Shown here piece after piece: positions 9,179 to 20,130 of a DNA stretch of 64,000 bases. Position 1 is the stretch's first letter; each line of letters begins with the position of its first letter. The translations under genes and the position numbers were made by a program. The stretch is from Polytrichum commune. Taxonomy: Eukaryota > Streptophyta > Polytrichopsida > Polytrichales > Polytrichaceae. Below the pieces are notes generated by a model. It was not told where the DNA came from and made no database searches. It saw nothing but the letters and a program-made list of their open reading frames with translations. The stretch is taken from the NCBI GenBank assembly GCA_950295325.1, contig OX485807.1, forward strand, positions 26,075,666 through 26,139,665, given 5' to 3'.

Positions 9179-9839
9179 ACTTCAGTACCTTTCCAGTGGC
9201 TGTTGGTGAGGATACCGGATATGGTTTGGACTGTTGCAGCTGCTGCAAATGCGGAATCGGTGAATCCATAAGGTGCGGATCAGTAGCAGCTGGAAAGTAA
9301 CAGAGTCGGCATAGTTACCCACCCAGGTGAAAATGTCTGTAAAGCAGGAAGAGCAGAAATCAACTCGATTCGGCAACTTTCTCCACGTCTACAGTTACGT
9401 GGAGAAACTACGATGGATCCTCACCTCTCCTTTCTGTCCCACATCGTGCACAGATCTAAATGCGGTGACTGCTAATTACCTCGTTGCAGGGCTACTCCCT
9501 CAATTGCGTCGGAGCCTTCGATGCCTTTCTGGATATTGTCGCACCTGTGTGTGCGAACAGTGTCCGGGCAGAATTTTGGGCATAATCGGTCAGAATCCTA
9601 GTGTTTCCAAAAGTCCAACCGGTTACGTTGTGATCTTTCGGGTTTTCTTTATTAATTTGAGGTATATTCCATCGATTCCTCTAAAATGATCCGTAATTTT
9701 CTTGCAGTCTTGAATTTCAACCAGTTCATCTGTGACTAGCGGTCGGTTCTCGCCATTCATTGTGTGCGAAGTAAGCTACTTAAAACACAAACTTTTAGGG
9801 TTGTGTCCACTTTGCCTAGGATGTTCAACACGCAATCAA

Positions 9840-10150
9840 AGTAGACAATGTTAAAACCATCACTTCAAGCATTGAGTATATCCACTATTGTAGTGTTGCT
9901 AGGCTAATAGAGTGTCAAATGTTTGTTGTTAGCGATTGAAAGGGTAATCCAATGCACTAAAGTATGAGTTATTTGACTTCCATTTACAAAAGTTACTCGT
10001 AAGGGTTCAAAGTTTTATTGGGAGATGATCCCCTCGGGGAAATCTAATGTTAAGGTGGTGAATAATCTCAAACCCAGTATGTAGTTTATATGCAAGATTT
10101 TAGGATGTTAGTTTCAGTTGGGGTAATGGTTTTGGTATGCTTTGCCTTAG
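9840..10150. mobile_element. MITE family M1, copy 1
   Basis: This aligns over about 300 bp with 58812-59106. Shared blocks include 'ttaaaacc.tcacttcaag', 'gttagc.attga', 'gtatgactttattt'-like sequence, 'ggttc.aagtttt.ttgg' and 'gtgcaagattttaggtgtt'-like sequence. The ends are imperfect inverted repeats (TTAAAACCATCAC and AAAACCATTACCC). A third, shorter match is at 20830-20960. Confidence 0.5.
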
Positions 10151-13100
10151 TACAAGATGATTTAAGCAAAATTTCCATCCCCAGGCTATGGTGATTTTTC
10201 TAATCATCCTCAAAGCTCGTATGTCATCAAGATGAATATTCTTCATCTTCTTGAATGATCGTGAGTCCTCCACCCCCATTTATGTGACTATTGAACGGGT
10301 ATTCAACCTAGAAAAATAACTTAGTTGAGCATGTAGTCCAATCTCTTCTAAATAAATGTCTTTTTGGTGTCAACTCTTAGATACACACATAAGTTCTAAA
10401 CAAACACCACTCAAATTATATAGATGTTGGATAACTTATGAGAATAAATGACCGAAGTAGGCTCGCTTACCTTGCGTGTTACAAATCAATGTTGTTGATG
10501 TGTTTGTTGGGTCAAGCTACGTACCAAGTGGCAATGTGGTTGGGGTAGGGGACCACTTTCAACCATAAGTACATTATTTTCCATTTAATGACAAGGCGTA
10601 GTTGTAGTTGAAGAGAGAACTTCACCTCAATATTCATTTCTCCTTGTGAAATTTACTTGTGAAAAGAGAAGACCTTAATCAAATTACCTAAAATTAGCAC
10701 ATTGTTTGAGCTCAGTTTTAAAATGACAAAGGCCCTTTCAAATGGTAAGTCACAAAAATAATCACCTCAATGCTAAAGAGGAATGTTTCATATCTTTTCC
10801 AAGTTAATTACATATTTTATTGATGATTTCACTTCAGGATTGAAATCCCAATCAATTTTTTATTTATTAAGTGGAAGTGAACATGTATATTGGACTTTGG
10901 GCCTTGAAGTTGAGGTGCATTCAATACGGGTTTTGTGAACATGGGCTTAGGCCTTGAAGAATGCAAGGACAACTTTTTTTTTGAAGTCAAGCGGGACGGC
11001 CACCATTTTTTGGTTGGGTTCAGAATTTTTTTAATTATGAGGCTACCCGAGGGGTTGTGGGTCATGGCCCCCAACCCTTATCCTATCAAGGGACCCCTTC
11101 CTTAAAAAGCTCGTTGGGGGGTGCTTTAGCGTCTAGCATCGAACATACTCATGCCAAGATATTAGTAAGTGCACTTGAACACCAACTTGTGTCATGAGGT
11201 GACACTAATGATAAAATTGTTGATTGTTAGTGTAACCTAGCATACGCCTCAAATAGGGTAAGTGACAATGTTACGCATGTGACACTCAATACAATAAATG
11301 GTGTAGTGCAAAAAGAGTAGTCCTCAATGCTTGAAGAATGTTGTTTTCTTCACAAAGGCCACGAACACCAATATCAAGGGCAGAGGTGGATGGTACCATT
11401 GGTGAAAGTGGGACATCTACCACCATGAATTCAGAGCCCATGAGCTTATATGAAACACATGTCAATCACTTTTTGTCTCTCAAGCATCTAATTGTTGCAA
11501 CGAGTATAGTACTTGATGGTTGCCTTCCCCTCTCAAGCATTTGATTGTTGTGGTGATTAACCTACGTGGAAGTCATTTTTCATAAGGTTATTGAATAAGA
11601 GATCCTAGGAGGTCCTAGAATTGTGATCTAAAATGAAATCTTCCCATTCATTGGGGTGGTCATAAGTTTGGTGTTGGTGTTGAGTTGAGCCACCTTAGTC
11701 GCTACAAGCAACTATCCATATTCTTATTGATTGAAGTTCAAATGCCAATGGCATTTTTTCCTCATGATGAATCACATGGTTGGCTATTCACCAAGATCAA
11801 TAGAAGATGTTTTTAAAGGAAAAAATACCCTTTGTTTTTAGCATCCCCTCAAACATCATTGCTCCCACTTAAACCTAATATGATCCATGTTGTTCAGCTT
11901 TGGGTCATTAGTTGAGAGGGCACCATATTTGATATCTAGAGTTTAAGTCGCAATGGCCAGTCGTGGGGGAGAATTAAGAGGGGTGAGTCATCCTTTGTGT
12001 GACGTCTTAGTAAATCTGAAGTTTTGTTGGAAGTGAGTGTTTACTTGTGGATGTTGAAGATATATCATCCTCAAGAGTGGAGGTGAAGTGAACTACTCAG
12101 TATCTTTGATGACTATAACCATTACTATTTCCTTCCTTAACTACTAACTAGTAGTATTAGCTTGAGTTCTAAAATCCTTGGTTAAATCATTATTTTTTGC
12201 AATACCTATACTTACTAGAGTTTCAATGAACACAATGTACACGAGAGACCCAAGGAAAGCATAACGTGGGAAGAAAAGGAAATAAAAGTGGATATGAGGG
12301 CTCAAGAAAGGAGCATCAATTCCCATGTGCTTTGTTAAAATTATTTGATTGTTGTCATGTTGCCAAATTTGTGTAAGCTTGTATCCAATTGATGAGTGAA
12401 TTAGCAATGGTCAGAGGTGAGGGATAAGAAAGGATCTTTTGCCTTCCCGTGGATATTTCTTCGTCAATTAGAATAAGCTTTTCAACCTTTTAAACTTGTG
12501 AACGCTTTTGGTTGTCATGTAAGCTACTATTGGTGATAATGTGTGCATACATACGCTTCAGCCATGTGTTTTTTCAATAACATATCTACCATGTTTCCTT
12601 CTAAGGGGCCCATTACTACATACATTGATAATATGCAGATTTTGTAGTAGCAGGGTTTTCCAAGTGGGGATTGATATTTACAGCAGTTGATGAACTTTTA
12701 TTGAATAGAATTGAGTAAAGGATGTTAAAAGATGGCTTTCACACATGTTTGTGCTCATTACACTGATTATCCCAATTAATGCATGTGGTGCGAATTCCCG
12801 AAACATGCACTATTTTGCCAAGTTTCAAAATACGCGAGGTCTGGAATTTTACCGGAGTGATACTAAATTCATGAATACATGCTCATTTATCATACATTTC
12901 AAGAAGATTAGTGCATGTTTTTAAGGTGCTTATAGACTGATAAAAATAACACTGAAAAATAAATAAAAATGCAAACACATGCTTGTCAGTGAATAATGTC
13001 GGGATGAATAATGCCAGTACTTTCAGTGAATAGTGTGGCTATGAATAGTATTTTCAGTGAACAATGCCGAGATGAACAATCCTTCCTAAATTTTTTGGTG

Positions 13101-13427
13101 CCACAAATTTGATAGTATAAAGAAAAATTAGTATCACCTTCACTAATTTCCTATACGCACTATTAGCCCTCCCTCACTAATGGGCATAATCGGTCTTCTT
13201 TAGAAGTGAGTGACTGCTCCATGTTCCTCTTTCATAGAGGCATATATGTTGATATGTGTTGGAGGTTAGAGCAAGCCCAGTCGTTCCTGGATCTGCATCT
13301 GCATCTAGGAATGAAAAGTGGCCTCCATCCAGAATGCAGATGCAGACCCAGGCAAAACTGCCACTCATTATGCATTGCTTTCATCAGAATTTCCTCTAAA
13401 ATGATTCGTAGTTTTCTGAAGTCATGA

Positions 13428-13722
13428 ACTTCAACCGGTTAGTTCTCAAACTCATTTGTGCTTCATGCGTAACTAGTATTTTTTTCATGGTTTACCCTAA
13501 ACTATAACTGGTTATTTTCAAGCTCATCCATGCTTCATGCGTAACTATAATTATTTCCTGGGTTACCCTAAACCTCAACCGGTTATTTCTCAAGCTCATC
13601 TATAATTTGCACATGAATATAATTATCTCATGGTTTACCCTAAACCTCAACCGGTTATTTCTCAAACTCATCCGTAATGTGCACGTAACTAGAATTATCT
13701 CTTGGTTTACCCTAAAACTCGT
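13428..13722. repeat. 72-bp minisatellite, four copies
   Basis: A unit of about 71-72 bp is repeated four times: 'caaccggttatttctcaa' begins near 13434, 13506, 13577 and 13649, each followed by 'ctcatc', 'gcgtaacta.aatta' and 'tggtttaccctaaa'. The first unit is continuous with the dispersed 'aaccggtt' repeat, of which single copies occur at 5180-5330 and 9610-9760, so the array grew from a dispersed copy. Confidence 0.85.
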
Positions 13723-15083
13723 CATTCACTAGGACCCTACCATATTGAGATGTCTTTAGTTAAAAGTCGCCATGAAGTTGTTTGTCCTTAGATGATAGCA
13801 GGCTCCCTGCATATCTCGACGAAATGCAAGGAGTTCTGCACTTCCTGTATTATTTTACATCCAATTTTAGCAAATAGCAGGGTCACTGGGCCAGTATCCA
13901 GCAGGTGTAGGGTCACTGGGTTGCCCTTAGAACGTTGTTTGTTTTGAGCTTGTAAACCGTTGTAGTATGTACCATAGTACAATGGAAAGGTGAAGCCAAG
14001 TTGTTATTTCAAATCTTGTCATTATAGTACAAGGACATGCTTTTCCCCATATTTTTAATGAGCAAGTTTTTAAAAGGCCATGACTCAAGCTCTCTAACTA
14101 CCAGTACTGCAATATAGTAGACGACCAATGGGAAGCTCGACAGGTATGAAATTAAAAGCCGGTTCCAAACACCTGTTTAGCCTGTTAACAAAGTAAGACT
14201 GGAGCCTTCATCGTTTCATGCACAAAAGCACATTGAATCAACTTGAACAACTAAAGAATGTATGACAAAAATCACATGCCATCCCAGGATTCTATGATTA
14301 CATCAATGCAGTTTGGAAACTGCAGGAGATTGACCATAAAATGGGATTCTCGATTTTCATTGATCAAACCATGCTAAAAATAACGTAATTCTTAGCAGAT
14401 GTTTTTCCCTCGAACATTGCTATTGACATTGTCTGTAGCCTTCAAAATCTTTCATGAATGGATGTCCTCTATACCTTATGTAGCACTAACATTTCAAGAG
14501 AGATGTTGAATTCAAGATTATATGACTTCTAGTCTAGTCTGTATCCCCCCCCCCCCTCTCTCTCCCTAACCGTATAGATGTGGTCGTTTGATAATGATCA
14601 CAACTTCTTTTTTGTGATCATTCTTAAAGAACTCTTTGGAAATGTTACATTAAATTGAAAATATTAATATAAATATATGAGTTCATTTTCTAGCATGTCA
14701 TTAGTTTGCATGTGTTTGTTTTGCTTTATGAACTTTCTCATATATAGGGGGGTTGATTTCATAATGACCCCAGCACGTCATGTAGGTTTCCAATGAAGAG
14801 TCCACCCCCCCCCCCCCCGCGGATATTGCAACTCAAAGTTTAAGGATCTATTTGTTGGGATGGCTAAGACCTCGTGGGGGAAAAGGAAGGGGGGGGGCAA
14901 TGTCCACCATTACATCCCACGCTAAAACCTTAGGCAAAATACACAACACTATGGCTTAAGATATCCAAAATTCACACTATGTATATGATGGAACAACAAG
15001 AAATAATATGGTCATACTCCACTCATGCAAAAGGAACTACGGGCAATTTACCTTGTGGGGAAACAAGCGATGAAAGTACATCT

Positions 15084-15116
15084 CCACCACCACCACCACC
15101 ACCACCACCACCACCG
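15084..15116. repeat. (CAC)n microsatellite
   Basis: About ten consecutive CAC/ACC units. No gene around it. Confidence 0.9.
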
Positions 15117-17454
15117 CACATCTTCCTCCAAACTATTTAGAGGGTGTGGAAGCATCACAATCATCACCAAATCTCACCATATCTCCTTTTAAGTAGTCAA
15201 CGTAAACAAAGAAGGTGCCACACTATTTTGGGGCAATGATATAGGGGGTCATTTATGATTACGAACCACACTCTTTCAATGCTAGTAAATTCTCTCATCA
15301 CACTTCATGCTTTTTATATTATCCTTTACATGGATACTTCTTAATATTAATAGATGCACATTATTGTCTTACACGTTTTGGGATGATAACATCACGTGTA
15401 GAGTACCAATTGGTATTGCGGAGGTGTTGCATCCGCCACTCCAGTTTCAAGACCCTTCCACTTAGCTAGTACTCCACAAGCTCCTCCACGACCACTTTAA
15501 TTGGAGTAGGAAGTGCATGGTGTCGTGTAAATAGCGACCTTGTGTCACTACAACTCGAGTACCAACCACCACTAACAAATAAAACTAAAACATAGCAAAG
15601 GCACACATACACAGCACACCTCCACAGAGAAGGAAGAGAGTCAAACCCTAGCAAGAGCTCTAATTCTCTCTTCAAATGCACACAATGAGTCAAGTTATCT
15701 CTCACTATATCACGGGAGAATCCAAGAGTGTAAGTAAGGGGAGGAGAACTCTAGATTTTATTGCATAAACATGCAATCTTCACCTCACACAAAAGCTCTC
15801 TCCACACACTCACTCACAAGGCTTGACTTGACAAGAATGCCAAGCCAAGGAGGAGGCTCCTCATTTAGGAGCATCTCTCCAACTCCTAGGGTTCATTCAT
15901 CCAAATCTAAATGGATGAAACCCCCCGGATGCGGTGTGGCCGCCGAAGCCACATACAGTGACAATGGAGATGTGGTGGCAATTTGTCCATATGCCCTAAA
16001 GCAAATAAAACCTAGCGAATGAAGCTCAGTGCGTAATTGCATTTGAGAAATTCATCATCTAATGAATATCTCATCATAATACAAAGTTCTCACTCTTCAT
16101 GAAGCAATCGTTGGCTTCCTAGTGTCAAGTAAATACCAACAGTAACAATGGACATAAGTTGACCTACATAACCAACGTCAGCAACACAACACGATGTATT
16201 GCTAACATGCGGTCAATGTATCCAATGCCCAATGTGTTGTTGGCAATCTACAGCCTAATGCCGAGAACTAGGTGATAAGCCGCCCACGCTTCAAAAGGTG
16301 AAACTCTCATACTCCATGAGGCAATTGGTGGCTTCACTACTAGCATACGAGTCCTAGGCAATCGTCCCACTCATTATAAGAACACTACAAATCCACCACT
16401 ATGCTATTTGCAAATTTTCCAATTACGGACCTAGGACTCATATGCTTGTAGTGTTTGGTACCAAGCGCCAAGTCATTGATGGCAATGTTACCACAATAAC
16501 CCAAAATCAAGTTGCCAATGTGTTGGAAGCAAGCTTGTGTAACTGGCAAACGTATCGGCAATTCCCAAAGCCCTAGCAAGGATTTCACGTCCACATCCAT
16601 CATATTATGTCATGTCAACGGGGGGTAAACCCAATAGTTTACCCAAGGGTAAACTAACGTGATCAACCCCGTAGTCGACTACTACTTTGCAATCGACTGC
16701 AAAATAGCAATTAACACAACAGTTGACTGCAAAATGAAAAACATCAAAAATTTATGAAGCAATTCAGGACAATTAAATCTTGTTGACTACAAAATCTAAT
16801 AGTCTAGAGCAAAAATTGAATTTTTTTAATTTATTTTTTATAGTTTAGCAATTTATTGTTCAAAATCGATTGTTACAAATGACTGTTCAAAATTGACTAT
16901 TGTAGTTGACCAGGAGCAGTCGATTTCTAGGAAAGGTAAAAATAAATAAATAATAGAAAACTTCCAAATTTTGAACGGTTAGATCTTGGATCCAGGAAGA
17001 ACTGACGGTCCAGATCTCTTCCAAATATTCTTTGGAATCTCATAATTCTGTTTCAAAAAGTTGACCAAAAACAAATTTTGTTTACAAAAAATTTATTGCA
17101 GTAAAAAAAAAGGCCCATTGCCGTCACTCCACCACTCATCCCTTGATTGATGGTCCGTAGTGAAAGTAAAGGGTACAAGGGGCTTGCTGTCGTGAGTTTA
17201 TAAAGAGTTGCAAGTCCCAAATGTAAAGGTCCCATCATACACCGTTTACACCGGATTGGCAAGGGCTAGCAGGGTGATGGAGGCCATGACACTGGCTACA
17301 AGTACAAGTTGGTGTTGCGGTGTCTTTGTTGTCAGTGATATGCAGATTGTATTGAATATCGAAGTGTGAACCTGCAACAGAAGTCGTGAAGTAATTTCAA
17401 AACTAGGCACCTTAAAAGGTAAGCGAGCCTTGTCAGACAGACACTTTTAGCCCT

Positions 17455-18025
17455 ACATCTGCTCCATCCATCAGTATCTCTCAGATACACCAAATTGGTT
17501 GGTGAGGTCACCTTGGATATTCAAGTATTGAGGAATCAGGAGCAAAAGGTGTACTAGAAAACCAGGGATAGTTGCCACAGTAAGTTCCTTTCAAGTCACT
17601 TGAGTCACGTAACTCAGAAACTCCAGTTTACTCTCATATCTGAAAAATCTGTCCAATGTCGCTCGAAATACACAGAACCGGTGAGAGGGGTCACCTTGGA
17701 CATTGAAGTGTGACAGAATCCTGATCAGTAACATTGCACAGTTGCTTCCTTTTATGTCACTCACATATCTTAAGATACATACCATGTTTACGTCACTCAC
17801 AAACTTAAATTCAATCCAAACTTTTGAACATCTGTCTAATGTCTCCCAAAGTACACTAAATTGGTGAGGGAGGTCACCTTCGACATCCAAGTGGTATCCA
17901 ATCATGAGGAACAGTTTGCGTTAGAAACCCTGGGAAAGTTGCCACAGTTGATTCCTTAGGATCACTCACATATCTTGAGATACGTGACGAAAAAGTGTTT
18001 ACATAACTCACAAACTCCAATTCTG
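17455..18025. repeat. 181-bp tandem repeat, three diverged copies
   Basis: The motif 'ggtgagg.aggtcacctt' recurs at about 17500, 17680 and 17862, giving a period near 181 bp. Each unit also has 'tcactcacatatct.agata', 'cataactca.aaactccaatt' and 'tctgtc.aatgtc'. Copies are perhaps 75-80% alike by eye. The array ends about 360 bp before the stop codon of the histidine phosphatase gene. Confidence 0.75.
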
Positions 18026-18389
18026 AGGATCCAAGGGTCCAGCCCAAAGTAGGTGAAACCAGGAAAGAATTGCAGACCTAAACATAAATCAGAGATCTGG
18101 AAACCGCAAATATAACATTCTTCACTTCGGAAGAAGCGTCTTGAGAGTCTTAATGCAAGGGAACGTAAAGAGAGTAATAAGTCAGTTGCTCAAAATGGTG
18201 TGTGCCTATGCAATGAGAAGGAAGTTTCTGTACTTAGTGCATTCAACCTGCTGAAACAATGAAGGAAATATACTAGTAGGGATAAGAATTGGACAATCAA
18301 GGGCAACCACCTTCTTCATGCCCGACCGGCGTGTGCTGCAATTGCAGTGAGCATACTTTTTTTCTCAATTTGCATTCGAATCGTGTTTC

Positions 18390-19535
18390 TCAATGTCCCT
18401 TTTTGGGAACTGTAATTAGGTCATCCGCTTGCGGAACCGCCTTGTCTTCCGCATGGACTTGGTTTCCTGAAACTCCCATGACTTTACCCTGCGCAGATTG
18501 CTCATTGAAATACAAGCCTCCTGCGAACTCGGTGTTTATGGGGTTGGGAGGCGATGTAGCTTGCGGGTCACACAAAACCACCGACCGCATCTCGCAGTTT
18601 CGATACCCTTGTTGGATCTCCTTCCGTACGACGTCGGAGTAACCTTCCCCGAAAAGATGGCACATGTGGAAGATGAAGCTGCTGTGCGACACAACGGCGA
18701 TTCTCGTCTCCGGCCGGTCCATCAACCACTTGATGAACGTCCTCCCCCTTACCCAAAGGTTCTCTTTCGATTCTCGGGTTTTAGGGCTCCACCATGTGTC
18801 CTCCTCGGTTTCAATTTCGGAGAAGTCGATCGCGGGGAACCGAGTTTTGTACGAACTCACACTCGACCGCTTGTCGCAAGGGTGAAGTCCACTCTGTTCA
18901 CGACACCACTCGTTCGCGACGAACCGCGGGGCGCCCACGGACGAGATCGCTGCGTGTTTCGCTACCCCGGCGTCCTCCGCAAGCATTAGGGCAGATTTCC
19001 CACCCTTTGCGTCGTCTGCCGATTCGCCTCCACCCCACACTGCCGCGGCGGTTTGCATTGTTCGAAGAAGGGGAGACACCACAACGAGCTCGACTTGTGG
19101 CAGAATGTTATTTTTCACCACGTGGTCGTGGAGCGCGTCCGCTTGTTGCCAGCCTAAGTCGGTGAGAGCTGCGTCCTCAAACTCCCACGACATGTAGTTC
19201 GCCCTGTCGAGCTCGCCGGCCACATTGTGGTAGCCCTGCCCGTGGCGCACCATATGGATGGTCTTGCATCTGTGCACTGGGTACATGGAGTACCCAAAGG
19301 AGGACGATGCATCCTCTACGCCCGATGCATTTGTCATCGCTGCGGCTGCTGCCTTGACGCAACAATCCTTCGCTGAGATTCTTGATTGCTTCTCACCCGA
19401 AACCTTAACCTTGACCTTGGGCACGAATCCTAACCTCCGAAAGGGAAAAGAAGAAGAAGGCAAAAACAGGGCTCTGTTTACAGAACCAAGCTGTGTCCAG
19501 GTGTGGTGACCACTCAATGGAACCCTGCACGACAT
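18390..19535 (-). CDS. Phosphoglycerate mutase-like histidine phosphatase
   Basis: An intron-less gene of 381 codons from the ATG at 19535-19533; the open frame upstream has no ATG. It belongs to the histidine phosphatase superfamily, in the plant phosphoglycerate mutase-like branch. The RHG signature 'IHMVRHGQGYHN' is at about residues 94-105, with catalytic His98; 'VVVSPLLRTMQTA' supplies the second Arg and 'AVVSHSSFIFH' the second catalytic His. 'EWCREQSG' holds the conserved acidic/Arg motif. The first ~65 residues are rich in Ser, Arg and Lys, without acids at the start, and may be a plastid transit peptide; a second Met (MTNASG, about residue 67) could give a shorter cytosolic form. Substrate is unknown. 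The 5' end and promoter are tandemly duplicated upstream (19840-20130). Confidence 0.88.
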   Translation of the reverse strand: MSCRVPLSGHHTWTQLGSVNRALFLPSSSFPFRRLGFVPKVKVKVSGEKQSRISAKDCCVKAAAAAMTNASGVEDASSSFGYSMYPVHRCKTIHMVRHGQGYHNVAGELDRANYMSWEFEDAALTDLGWQQADALHDHVVKNNILPQVELVVVSPLLRTMQTAAAVWGGGESADDAKGGKSALMLAEDAGVAKHAAISSVGAPRFVANEWCREQSGLHPCDKRSSVSSYKTRFPAIDFSEIETEEDTWWSPKTRESKENLWVRGRTFIKWLMDRPETRIAVVSHSSFIFHMCHLFGEGYSDVVRKEIQQGYRNCEMRSVVLCDPQATSPPNPINTEFAGGLYFNEQSAQGKVMGVSGNQVHAEDKAVPQADDLITVPKKGH

Positions 19536-20130
19536 GACAACCAAAAATCTCACAAACCTGGAAAACTTAGATGAAACAAACAAGCAAACACAAGCAAACA
19601 CACTCGTCTACCAATCTGCCAAAACTTGCAAGTTCCCAAAAAAGGATCGAGTTAGGGCAGGATTGGAAACCTTGCCCACAATTAAAGCGAATACTGAAAG
19701 TCAGGTAAACAAACTCCAAACAGAAGTCAATCACTCCCAAATCCCAACTCTCAAATCTCAAATCCCCAACCCTTTCCCTCCTCACAAGAAACCTTAGGAA
19801 CGAACCTTCGAGATGAAGAAGATGAAGAACAAGGCAAGAAGAGGGCCCCTACTCTTTCCAGAATCGAGGCATGTGCAGGTGTGATGATCACTCAACGGAA
19901 CCCTGCACGACATTACATACAGAAATCTCACAAACCTGGAGAAACCAAAAACTCAAAAAACCCGAAATCAAGCAAACCTGCCAAAGCTGCTTGCAAGTTC
20001 CCAAAAAAGGATTGAATGAGGGCAGGATTGGAAACCTTGCCCACAATTGAAGCAAGCGAATAAGACCGGAAGTCACACAAATTTCAAACGAAAGGAAGTC
20101 AATCGATTCCCAACCAACACCCAGAGACTG
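19460..20130 (-). repeat. Tandem duplication of the phosphatase promoter and 5' coding end
   Basis: Two units spaced by about 378 bp (19460-19790 and 19840-20130) share 'caggtgtg.tga.cactcaa', 'ggaaccctgcacgaca', 'cttgcaagttcccaaaaaa' and 'gggcaggattggaaacctt'. The upstream unit has its own ATG at 19913-19911 reading MSCRVPLSDHHTCTCLDSG, matching the start of the phosphatase (MSCRVPLSGHHTWTQLGS), but it is not continuous with the rest of the enzyme. Confidence 0.75.

Larger units (their letters stand above)
9350..18289. other. Gene-free repeat-rich interval
   Basis: No ORF here resembles a known family and none shows a consistent exon structure. Recognisable content: a dispersed 'aaccggtt' repeat (9590-9760), a MITE (9840-10150), a copy of the family R motif (10330-10375), a fragment shared inverted with 30740-31200 (11100-11320), a partial MITE end (12757-12780), a 72-bp minisatellite, poly-C runs (14548-14558, 14805-14818), a CAC microsatellite and a 181-bp tandem repeat. 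Confidence 0.6.

Noticed and set aside
9436-9446. Exact match to the plant snRNA upstream element (GTCCCACATCG)
   Set aside because: No TATA box at the 23-35 bp spacing that snRNA genes need and no U-snRNA-like sequence downstream; likely chance.
15084-15116. Short regular repeats that could suggest an array
   Set aside because: A trinucleotide microsatellite, not a CRISPR; the other tandem repeats (72, 96, 181, 210 bp) have no spacers either and the DNA is eukaryotic.
15771-16022. 83-codon ORF (MQSSPHTKAL...)
   Set aside because: No recognisable motif, biased to Ser/Pro from a low-complexity region and flanked by repeat debris.
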